DNA from: Rhodeus uyekii
Taxonomy: Eukaryota; Chordata; Actinopteri; Cypriniformes; Acheilognathidae
Length of the DNA stretch: 64,000 nucleotides
Reading direction: 5' to 3'
Assembly: GCA_037043235.1 (NCBI GenBank)
Contig: JAWRVZ010000050.1
Span: forward strand, 1,886,501 to 1,950,500
Shown here: one piece after another, positions 37,531-49,255 of the stretch
Layout of the letters: every line of letters begins with the position of its first letter
Position numbering within the stretch: position 1 is the stretch's first letter
The notes under the pieces: model-generated
The model's database searches: none
Told to the model about the DNA's origin: nothing
What the model saw: the letters and a program-made list of their open reading frames with translations, nothing else
Translations under genes and position numbers: made by a program

Positions 37531-37828
37531 TTATATCAGAGCGCTTCCGTTTCCTCGCGTCGCGTTTTATCACGCTTGAACGCACTCTTTGATTGGTCGA
37601 CGCTGCCCTACGTCACCTTCGCGTCGCGTTAGACGCATTGCGCAGACGCGCCCCACTGGGCGTTTTTGTTGCAAAATCAGTGGCAAGACGTAAAACTACA
37701 CGAACTCCAGATGTTTTTGGAGGTTCGAACAATAAGCAAAAGTTCTGGATTGTATAATAATTGCTCACAGTCGGAACTGAACCGCAGATCCGGTCGTGAA
37801 CGCATCGTTTCTTCGCATCAGTGCAAGT
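37531..37828 (+). promoter_or_regulatory. capn1: GC-rich promoter patch, probable capn1 5' untranslated exon
   Basis: This is a CpG-rich island in AT-rich surroundings. It contains an inverted CCAAT box (gattggtc at 37591), a CRE-like 'tacgtcacc' (37609), and an NRF1-like 'tgcgcagacgcg' (37639). A donor-like 'caagtgaga' at about 37827 could end a non-coding first exon, and 'ttttccag' at 42297-42304 could begin the exon with the start codon. A non-coding first exon exists in mammalian CAPN1. The link to capn1 is inferred. Confidence 0.45.
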
Positions 37829-38860
37829 GAGACTTTGACACTTTGTTGCACTTTTCTTGTTTTAGTCCTGTGCTGTTAATTTTAGCTGGTATTTTGCTTT
37901 GGGTAAAGGTTGTGCTGTAAAATAATAGTTTAAAGCCAACAATCGTAACATCTTTTAGACTTTAAAACGTGTAAAGGTGTGTGAGTTTCATTTCCTTGTT
38001 TTGTAGTTTCTTATGATCCATTTTAATGACCATTATACACTCACAATATGTTGTTTGCATGCATGCTTTGACTTTATAATGTTTAAAGGTTGGGAATTGT
38101 GTCACATCCTGAGAGTTTTAGTTCACATTCAGATGTAATTGTGGGCAATGTTTGGGTCTTCTCTGTAATAACATCAGCATAGTTTGAGACTGAATGGCTA
38201 TTAAAAGCCTTTGAGGGACACACACATGGTCAGCTGTTGTGCTCAGGAGGGGTTTCTTGGAGAAACTTGAGGTGTTGCACTTCACTAAGACCGGTTTCAG
38301 TCCCAGTTATGATCGTCTGTGTGTGAGGGAGCCATCCTAAGATTTCATCTCTAAAGGCTCTGCCACACAACATTCACACAGTTCAGTCTCTCACCGGAGA
38401 CATACGATGAAAATCGTATCTTACATTTTGTGGGGGTCTTAAGAAAATGTTGTCCGATACGATAACCGATAATTCTTCATCTGATGTATTGTGCATCTCC
38501 TCTTGATCCACACAGAAGTGCTGTCAGTATTGTGATACAGTTCTGCCTCTATTGACACGAGATCATATCAGTAGCGGAGAGAAGTTGGAATCAGCGCCAC
38601 TGTTTACATTAGGAGCAGTGCAGATGTGTTTATGGCATGTGCCGATCAAGCAGTCGTGAAGTGCGGTCGGTGTTTAGGGCGTCGTCTGTGTGAATTCTCT
38701 GAGTGACACATCAGCCCTTCCCAAACCTGCTTCCCAAAATCTGACCTGTAGGCTATTGACCTCATGAAAACAGCGGCTGCTTTCTCTCATTACACAAGAA
38801 CACAGAGAGACAGAAGTAGCAAAGTCAATATGTTATCAGTAGAAAATAATATATATTATA

Positions 38861-39613
38861 TACTCTCACCTAAAGGATTATTAGGAACAGCTGTTCAATT
38901 TCTCATTAATGCAATTATCTAATCAACCAATCACATGGCAGTTGCTTCAATGCATTTAGGGGTTGTTCCTGGTCAAGACAATCTCCTGAACTCCAAACTG
39001 AATGTCAGAATGGGAAAGAAAGTTGATTTAAGCAGTTTTGAGCGTGGCATGGTTGTTGCTGCCAGACGGGCCGGTCTGAGTGTTTCACAATCTGCTCAGT
39101 TACTGGGATTTTCACGCATAACCATTTCTAGGATTTACAAAGAACGCTGTGAAAAGGGAAAAGCATCCAGTACGCGGCAGTCCTGTGGGAGAAAATGCCT
39201 TGTTGATGCTAGAGGTCAGAGGTCATGGGCCGACTGATTCAAGCTGATAGAAGAGCAACATTGACTGAAATAACCACTCGTTACAACCGAGGTTTGCAGC
39301 AAAGCATTTGTGAAGCCACAACACGCACAAACTTGAGGCGGATGGGCTACAACAGCAGAAGACCCACCGGGTGCCACTCATCTCCACTAAAAATAGGAAC
39401 AAGAGGCACAATTTGCACGAGCTCACCAAAATTGGACAGTTGAAGACTGGAAAAATGTTGCCTGGTCTGATGAGTCTCGATTTCTGTTGAGATATTCAGA
39501 TGGTAGAGGCAGAATTTGGCGTAAAATTCAAGAATCTGCCTTGTGACCACTGTGCAGGCTGGTGGTGGTGGTGTAATGGTGTGGGGGATGTTTTCTTGGC
39601 ACATTTTAGGCTC
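38861..39613 (+). pseudogene. Tc1/mariner transposase, 3'-truncated and frameshifted
   Basis: It begins with the familiar fish Tc1 left end 'cacctaaaggattattagga'. From 39012 it encodes MGKKVDLSSFERGMVVAARR, the paired-like helix-turn-helix (SQSAQLLGFSRITISRIYK) and, after a frame change near 39215, MGRLIQADRRATLTEITTRY. Further shifted pieces reach the segment corresponding to VTTVQAGGGGVMVWG and stop at 'ttcttggcacattttaggc'. The last catalytic residue and the right terminal repeat are missing. It is inactive. Confidence 0.85.
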
Positions 39614-39632
39614 CTATTGATTGATTGATGTT

Positions 39633-39900
39633 TGGGAGCATGAAGAATCAATTTTCACACAGATATTGGAAATAACATCACATTTATTTCCATCAATGCA
39701 TCAGTTTCTGCTCAAGATCTTGCAAGAGTCCAGCTCTGTGTAAAGTCTTATCCAGCACTTCCCAAACACATTCAGTGGATTTAAGCTCTGGTGATTCAGG
39801 AGTGAAAGTGATTCGTCATGCTCCTCCCAACCGTCCTTTCACAGTTTGAGCTGATGAATCTTGATATTGTGTCTTCCTACTTGATACTCCTTCCCTTTTT
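39633..39900 (-). pseudogene. Scrap of a Tc1 transposase C-terminus
   Basis: Read on the minus strand, the stretch resembles the region around the last catalytic Glu of Tc1 elements: an 'agagcttaaatccactgaat' phrase, where SPDLNPIE is expected, then 'gtgtttgggaagtgctgga'. It ends in 'gatggaaataaatgtgatg'. It is broken by stops. It abuts the plus-strand Tc1 fragment, giving a chimeric or rearranged junction. Confidence 0.5.
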
Positions 39901-42507
39901 CATCAGTCATCTGCTGAGCACTTGATATGTGAGCTTGTTAGGAAATATCTAAATGTTTTGTTTCACCTGTCATCAGTTTTTGGCTCATCTGAATTAAATT
40001 ACGCACAGCATATGATATAGTCTACCATTTTGGTGTCTGTTTTAGGTGTTGTGGAACACGTTTTACCTCAAACGTTGATGCACATCTTCAGTCTCTCTCT
40101 GATTGGTCGACAGCATCTGTTCAAAAACTGAGGTTTCATGATGTGTCTTTACTTGTTCTTCTGTCATCAACCCGTCCTTTTCTACAGATTAGAGGTTCCC
40201 GCTCCCACGAGAGACCAATTCACTATTTATTTTAGCATTTCTGTGAGCTTCTGCTCAACCAGGCCTGAGATCTCCATCCCTGAATGGAGCATGAGGGGTT
40301 TAATGACAGACGGCTGGAGATTTTCCAAGAACGTCTGACATGAGATGAGCAGGAGACAAAGAACTGCTCTTCACAAATCAAAGAAAGAAAGGAGTGAAGA
40401 AGTAACTCGCTTTAGAGAAAAGCAGAAGACCTGAGGCTAAATTTAAAAAGGTCTCTTGTCTTTTAGCTCGAGCTCACTGTTCTGAACGATGCATCTGTAC
40501 TTCTGGCAAACACACACGCACACACACACACACATGGCAGCAGTTTCACACACTCGTCCATGGATCACCACACCCTTCAACTGCTCCACTTTCTCTCATT
40601 TGTTTGAATGCGTTCATTGAGTTCAGTGAGGAGTTGGAGACTGTGTTCATGTTCACAACCTCAGTCCCTGTTAAACTACAATCATACAAACAACAAATCA
40701 CATGCATTTAAAGAAAAACATTCAATGGAGGTTCAGCCCTAAACCTGAATGCAGGACAAAGACCAGACTAATTTCTATTTATGGTTTACCAAACAAGAAT
40801 AAATAGAGGAGGGTAAATTAAGACAGGTTTGACTCAGAAAAGTTCATAGGAGGGAATGAGACGGTGTTCGTTTACTCCATCGCATGCTTGCATTAGACAG
40901 ATTGAACCTCAAGATGGTCTTTGAAGCATCTCAACAGCAGTGCATGAGTGCATGTGGTTTACACACACACACACATACACACGTACGTTTGCTGTAGCAT
41001 TAACAGTTGTTTCTGTGCTCATGAAAGCTGAACTGCCAAGTGTTTACGCCAGTGAGTCACTGTCCTGAACCTGAAAGCTGAACATGTAGGCGTCCGTATG
41101 AATGCAAGCTTCATTACCCTCTTTATTTGATATTTAGCTGACTTCTTAAAATGTAAAATGACTTAGATTAATGTTCGGGACAGTCCCTTTGAATTCAGGC
41201 TCATGGGAGGTTGTAGCAGCAGATCTCAGGCTTTGTGTGAAATGAATGCTAGTTTGTTCTGCGATCAGAGGCGTGTCAGAACGATCGTGTTTCAGCGCCA
41301 TACAGTCAAAGATTCCTGTGGGAAACTTGCGTACAGTCGTTGTGACCGGGACTAAATTGACCCGAGGAATTGGATTCAGGTCACCAAATAATTGGTATGT
41401 GGATAAAAAATAAAGAACTGAATCCTATTATTATTCTTTTAATATACAAACAAACACAAAATCAGGTAAAAACAGTTTATGTTAATACTTCTCACGTCAC
41501 AAAAAACGTATTTTAATACTGTATAGTAACCGATAATTGATTTTCCCCAACTGTATGTTAAGTTTTCTTACTTTATTTTACTTACTTACTTTTGTGGAAA
41601 AGCCCGTCTTTTGTGTGCTTTCCCGCTCACACATCATGTGTTTGATTCCCAGTGAATTGAACTTGGATGATCTGTTACAAATGCACTTCAATCCAGTGTG
41701 AGTTTTAAACATAAATGCATTTACCAAATGCATGAATGTAAGTGTAAATACTCTCTGACAGTAGTTGAGAAACTGATATAAAGCACATCAATAAATGCTT
41801 TATTTTGGATCTGTGCAGTTGCCTTTTACCATGAAATGTAAGTGTAAATGAAATAAGCGGGTCAGTTTGACCCGCAAACGTCATAGTCGCGATAAAACAG
41901 TTTGTGCTCCTATTCCACGACACAGCAGGCATGTGCATGAAGCTAAAGCCATCATGAGTTATATCTGACACCTTTGAAATGAATGGATATTGGCTATGAT
42001 ATAATTATGAAGGTTTTTGTGCATTTTCTGTCCTGTTGATTAAGAATATAGATGAAACTGGTTATAAATATGACTCATTTAACTGGTTTATTGGAAAACA
42101 TGAGTCATTACATTTCCCATCATCGTCTGAGAGTTCACAAGAAATAATATGCATGAAAAAAATAAAAGTAATATACATAAAGAGCAATTATTTTTAGCTA
42201 AAGCACAACCTTTTCACTTTATTTTGTTGCATTAGTGGTAATGTTCCTGTCTTCCATTGTCTTTTATTCTTCACACGACAAGCGTCTTTTATTATGTTTT
42301 CCAGGACTTCTGAACCAGATCTGGGAGTTCATTGTGCGCTCTGATGTCCTCCATCATCTTCTGCCCCATTCATTCAGAGTTAATACATTCGTTCCGCTCG
42401 TTGTGTCCTGGGCTGTGATTGGCTCGTCTCTTCCCCTTCCTCCATTCTCATTGGCTCTCTGGAGAAACATCATCTGTTAGCTCTAGTCAAAGTGAAGAGT
42501 GCCAAAC

Positions 42508-43613
42508 ATGGAGCCCATTTACGCCACCGGAATGGCTGCGAAGCTGCGGAGTCAGTGGGACCGGGATGCCGGGTTGGGTCAGAACCACAACGCCCTGAAG
42601 TTTCTGGGACAGGACTACGAATCGCTGAGGGCCCAGTGCCAGCACAGCAGGACCCTGTTTGAAGACCCGCTGTTCCCAGCCAGCAGCTCTTCTCTGGGCT
42701 TCAACGAGCTGGGCCCTCGATCCTCCAAGACGCAGGGATTACGGTGGAAGAGGCCGACGGTGAGCCGCTCTTAAGGGTCAAATGGGTTACTCTTGCATTT
42801 GTTTAGCCACATTACTTCCTTTTTCACTGCTTCCTCTTCCTTTCGTTCTCTTCCAACTGCACTTCAAATATCAGTAATTCACATTTTATGTTTAAAACAT
42901 TATTATGATGCATTTGTAACTGCATTCATGCAGCTCTGAGCTGTGTTTAACCATGTGTCGATGCATCTCAAAGCCTTTTTTCTTCTGCAAGGCAAAGATT
43001 ATTTTTGTTGGTAGTGATTTGATTGGTATCCGCCATATTCTGTCTAATTATTCTAATTGCATTTATAGATTAAATGGAAGAATTTTCATCACTAAAGATG
43101 ATGCACATTTATTTAGGTTTAAAAAATGGCTTTATAAGGGTAAAAATACTCAGAAAGAGCACCAAATATATATAAAAAAAGAAGGTAGAAATCAATGTAA
43201 ACGTATTGGAGAAGGTTATTTCTGTGACTGGTGTGAATCTCAACGGCAGTCCTAAACCGGCACAATAACACTCAGCAAAGTAGTGTCGAATTATTGATTT
43301 ATCCAAGTCTTTTTTTGTCAATATCGCACAGCTCTATTTTAAACACACTTCCCCTCTCATGTGTTCATGCTCTCCCTCATCTATCCTCTCTCGCTCTCCG
43401 AACTCGTCTTTAAACGCTTCTGCATGTGACGGGTCGACGTCCCTCAGGATTTCCCTGCTTCTGCTCATTACGGTAATGCATGGCTTTACGTAACCTCTTC
43501 TCTCCCGCTTGTGTTTATGTGCGGCTCAAGGATTCGTTTCTCCTTCCTGCCTTTATGAACCAAACATGAATTTGAATGTCAATGACAGGCTCAGTGTTAA
43601 CACTCGCTGCTTA

Positions 43614-43648
<35 letters not shown>

Positions 43649-44529
43649 TGAGAGAGAGGCTGCATGCTGTGCTTCATTTCCTCGTTGGAAATGCAAATCT
43701 AATTTCCGTGTGTGTGTGTGTGTCTCCAGGAGATTTGCACGCGTCCGCAGTTCATCATGGACGGAGCGACTCGTACGGACATCTGTCAGGGAGCTCTGGG
43801 TGAGTGTGTGTTAGAGACCTGGACTTTACCGCAAGCATCCCTGACCCTCGACCAGCTGCTTACACATCACATTTACTACACCTGTTTCTGATAAGAGTGT
43901 GTATCTCAGGGGCGTTTCCTCTGAAGAGGTGCGTTAAAGTTACCAGTGTCTCCTTAAAAAAACTCCAGGAGAAAATAGATATTCAAAAAAATAAAACAAA
44001 CCAAATAATATAAAATGTGACATTAAAAACTGTGAGAAGTCATTGTTTTTACACCCATTGCAGCGGGAGCACATTGACTTTTAACACCCCCCCCCCCCCC
44101 CCAAATAAAAAGCATGCAATGGTAATGTTAATGTGAGCAATGGAGAATGAATGGATATGATGGGTTTGAGCAAAAATCCCAGCTCTTATTTTCATGCGTT
44201 GAAGGCCGAATGAAGATAATGATGGAGTGAATGAAAGACTAATTAAACAACTCAAGCATTTACATCTCAGCATGTTATGTCACGTCAAAGTCAAACCTGA
44301 AATGACTGGATTGTCGGGGATTTTAGTGAGAAATCAGCTTAGGGAAATTAAAGGTTCATCTTTGTGTCTACAAATAATAGCTTGATGAAATTTTATTTGA
44401 TTAATTTTTTTTAAATAAATAGAACATTGTTTAAATTTAGAATTCTATTTTTTTTAAATAAATAGAACATTGTTTAAATTTAGAATTCTATTTGGTTTTG
44501 CTTTTTATGTATAGTAATATAATATATAT

Positions 44530-44583
<54 letters not shown>

Positions 44584-45069
44584 GTATATATATATGTATG
44601 TATATTTAAGTGCACAAATTTAGACTGAACTAGGATGATAAACAGTAAATGTTCACATGCAGGTAAATGTAAAGAGATGTAGTGAAGCACTGCAGTGTTA
44701 CTCCAGACACAGATCTCGTTCATAATTAAAGCTCTGACCCCTGCGGACAGTAAATAAAGAGCTGCTGTCGAGCACAGCATGCATTACGGACACATCATAC
44801 ACGGATACCTTGTTTAAACACACAAAACCGTGAGGGAGAGCTGGGATTGGTCGGGATGTTTGGGGCTTTTAAAAGCTTTAATTAACAGAAACGACTCCGC
44901 ATCTTTTGTATCAGGTTTCCTGGTTTATGTTTAGTTATTTACACAATCTCATGTTGCTCATATTCCAACATTACGCCTGTTGTTTGGGGCAATAATCATG
45001 TTTGAAGGATCTCAGAGATAAATAAATACAGAGAGGAACACTTAGACTCTGTTCACTCCTGCTGTTCAG

Positions 45070-45121
<52 letters not shown>

Positions 45122-47473
45122 CTGTAAATACAGGAGTAAACGAGTGTAAAACACTTTGAGCTTCAGCACTTGGATTGATTTGATAGAGCAAACACTCATG
45201 TGTTGAAATGCAGTGGAACAGCCACAGAAGATACTGATCTATCCCTAAACATTATGGGATGTTCATGAGCCAGACGGGATTTAAACTGGAGACGCAAGTT
45301 TAGTTTGAAGAGGAAAAACATACAATCTCAATGTTCTCTCCATTCCTGATTTCTAACACACTCTCAGAGTTCAGCGAGATCTTGCGTCTGTCAGATCAGA
45401 AACTAAAGCTGATGCTCTGCGTGTGTTTCTGTCGTCTCAGTGTGTGTTCATATGTAAATTACTCTACTGGACTGTAACTCTACTGGTTAATAAGTAAGGA
45501 CTACAAACAAACCGAAATAAGAAACAAACCTGACGCTGAAGAAACCCTAAACGTTAACGGAAAAGACCTGCGAACCTGAGTGACTGAGGGAGAGAAAGAA
45601 AGAGAGAGAGAGAGAGAGCTGTTCTCTTCTCAGTGTTCTGTGTGTGAGTGAGCAGAGCGGGACACATCAAATCTGCATGTGTAGGGGAGGGGCGCTGTGA
45701 CTAGCCTATCACAGAACAATGACACAGTCAGCTATCCAATGAGGATTTTTATTCAATCCGAGCACAAATAATGACTCTTATTACTCGTACTCGGCAAAAG
45801 TGCATTATCCGTATCGGATACTCGTTTCAGCCGAGTATTCGGCTCAACTCTATAAATTACTAAATTACTAATTATTAAAGCTTATTTAGTCCATTAGATT
45901 GACAGATCTGAAAAAGCCCATACATTTGGTTGAAAGAGGACACTTAAAAAAACCTGATTTTCTCCACAGGAGTCCATGTGTTGTACCTTGTTCTGCAGTG
46001 TTCAGGTCTTGTGTGTTGTCTTCAGGTGACTGCTGGCTGCTGGCGGCCATCGCGTCTCTGACGCTGAACGATAACCTCCTGCACCGCGTGGTGCCGCACG
46101 GACAGAACTTCGACAGCACTTACGCGGGGATCTTCCACTTCCAGGTACACACTTCTCCTAAAAATATTGATTTTGTTATATATAAAGGTTCCAGCGAGAA
46201 CCTTCATCATCCAGAGAGTCTTTCCGATGCACAAAAGCTTCTTTATAGAGGAAAAACATACTGTTGTTTATTCAAATGATCCTCAGGCTAAGAGATAAAA
46301 CATTGTCTTTTATGGCATTGCTGTGAGAACCCACTTTGGAAATGAAACAAATGTAGCCATTAAGCATTCGTGAACTTTGCTTTGTAAACAGACGAGAGAG
46401 AAGCACATGAGTCTTATAACGTAGAGCGATAGAAACGGTGTGTGTGTGAGGAATCTTTATTACTAGTGCATTCACTATAGCAAGAGGTGCGATCGCATTT
46501 CAGTGTGTGTCTGTGTCACGAAAGGGAGTTATTGTGTGGATGTGTGTGTTTCTGTCTCGGGGAGATGAGGGGGTGGGGGGGCAGTTGAAGGGCATTGTGG
46601 GTAATGAGGAGACACAGCAAGCCAAGAATCCTTTCACAATTTGTACAGACTGTATAATGCAATGCAGCAAATCCACAGTTGAGAAATGCCATGCAAGGAT
46701 TAATGTTTGTTTGCATGTTGCTGACGTGGAACGTGTGTGAAAAAAGTATTTTTCAGAAACGCAGTGCAGTCAGACTCAATGCGCAGCAGGACGTGCAAAA
46801 GTTCAATTAGATCCTGAAGTGCTAAATATATCATCTCACACACACACACACACAGTTGCACATGTGCATCATGCATGAATGAGCGTGAGAACAAAAACAC
46901 AGGGCTATTTTAGGATCCAAATGTGTTCACTAATGCATCTCAGACACACACACACACACACACACACACACTTTGTCTCATCTGGGACTCATTTGGATTA
47001 AATTGGAAGCAGAAATGCACCGTTGTGTCGAGGCTAATTATGAGAGAGTAAATCATGAGAGGATTCACACACACAGAAACACAACAGTGCTTTTAAACAA
47101 TTCATGAGTGAATCTTGCCTGTCCGGCTCTTATTCAATAAACATGAACATTGTTTAGGACCATTTGATTCTTTTCTTTTAATGACAATTAAGCACATCTT
47201 TATATAAACCCATTATCAAAATTATACTAAAATATAGAGTACAATGCATAATACATTCTTTATGTAAGATTTATATATATATTTAATATTCTTTATATTT
47301 TTACCATTGCATACTGAACAGGCTGAGTTTTAATCTTGCCTCTGCTTTATGCAAATTAAACATCCTGAAAAGAAATTCCTCAGAGATGTGCAACACAATT
47401 GATTGATGATTTCATTCGTCTCTCAAATCCTTCCTAAGCTTCATCTGAATGGCTGTTTACAGGAGCGCACATA

Positions 47474-47522
<49 letters not shown>

Positions 47523-48001
47523 TGGTGGATAATGTGGATGGACACGGATAACAGCCGTTTCCTGCTGTACCATAAATACATATTCATAAATAATGAATGA
47601 AGGATCAGTGAAATGCTGCGGTCACACAGTTTTCTCTCAGAGTTTGCTGTTAAATTTCACACAAAAGTCAAATGTAAGGTCACTCTGCACCTTGAGTTAG
47701 TGATTCAGTGATTCGCTCGTTATATACGTTACCTGTGTATTTGATGCTTTATCTCTTTGTGCCACATCTCAGTGATCGGTTGCTATTTCTAAAACAATCG
47801 TTAGTGTCTTTGTTAGTAAAGTATGTTTAATGTAACCGGTTGGTGTTAAACTATCAGATATTGTAGAAAACTTTCTCTGTGAATGGATAGTTATCATAAT
47901 CTACTAACTTGATTTATGAAGTGATTACACAGCAGAGAGAGCGCTGTACTTATGCAGTTTCAGCTGTGTGTCTGTGTGTGTTATCTGTCTGTGTGTGTTT
48001 T

Positions 48002-48032
<31 letters not shown>

Positions 48033-48150
48033 CTATATGTGTGTATGTCTCTCTGTGTCTATATGTGTGTATGTCTCTCTGTGTGTGTGTGTGTGTCTGT
48101 GTGTGTGTGTGTATGTCTCTCTGTGTCTGTGTGTGTGTGTCTATGTCTCT

Positions 48151-48190
<40 letters not shown>

Positions 48191-48222
48191 CTCTCTGTGT
48201 CTATATGTGTGTATGTCTCTCT

Positions 48223-48258
<36 letters not shown>

Positions 48259-48478
48259 CTCTCTGTGTCTGTGTGTGTGTGTCTATGTCTCTCTCTGTGT
48301 GTGTGTGTGTGTGTGTGTATGTCTCTCTGTGTCTATATGTGTGTATGTCTCTCTGTGTCTGTGTGTGTGTGTGTGTATGTCTCTCTGTGTCTGTGTGTGT
48401 GTGTGTCTCTCTGTGTCTGTGTGTGTGTGTGTCTATATGTGTGTATGTCTCTCTGTGTCTGTGTGTGTGTGTCTATGT

Positions 48479-48510
<32 letters not shown>

Positions 48511-48612
48511 CTGTGTGTCTATATGTGTGTATGTCTCTCTGTGTCTGTGTGTGTGTGTGTCTATATGTGTGTATGTCTCTCTGTGTCTGTGTGTGTGTGT
48601 GTATGTCTCTCT

Positions 48613-48648
<36 letters not shown>

Positions 48649-48682
48649 CTCTCTGTGTCTGTGTGTGTGTGTCTATGTCTCT

Positions 48683-48727
<45 letters not shown>

Positions 48728-48794
48728 TGTGTGTCTATATGTGTGTATGTCTCTCTGTGTCTGTGTGTGTGTGTGTCTATATGTGTGTATGTCT

Positions 48795-48861
<67 letters not shown>

Positions 48862-48964
48862 TGTGTGTCTATATGTGTGTATGTCTCTCTGTGTCTGTGT
48901 GTGTGTGTGTCTGTGTGTCTATATGTGTGTATGTCTCTCTGTGTCTGTGTGTGTGTGTCTATGT

Positions 48965-49017
<53 letters not shown>

Positions 49018-49210
49018 TGTGTGTCTATATGTGTGTATGTCTCTCTGTGTCTGTGTGTGTGTGTGTCTATATGTGTGTATGTCTCTCTGTGTCTGTGTGT
49101 GTGTGTCTATGTCTCTCTGTGTGTGTGTGTGTGTGTGTGTGTCTGTGTGTCTATATGTGTGTATGTCTCTCTGTGTCTGTGTGTGTGTGTGTCTATATTT
49201 GTGTATGTCT

Positions 49211-49255
<45 letters not shown>

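Larger units (their letters stand above)
37829..42304. other. Spacer or probable capn1 5' intron
   Basis: No coding exon was found. It holds the 40 bp duplicated segment (38360-38399), a Tc1 fragment (38861-39613), a second transposase-like scrap (39633-39900), short CA tracts at 40507-40534 and 40961-40982, and a weak SINE-like piece at 41612-41748 ('gtgtttgattcccagtgaat'). The rest is AT-rich with no recognisable feature. Confidence 0.55.

Noticed and set aside
42953..43255. 100-codon frame in capn1 intron 1
   Set aside because: It is AT-rich, lacks homology or splice logic, and interrupts nothing. It is treated as chance.
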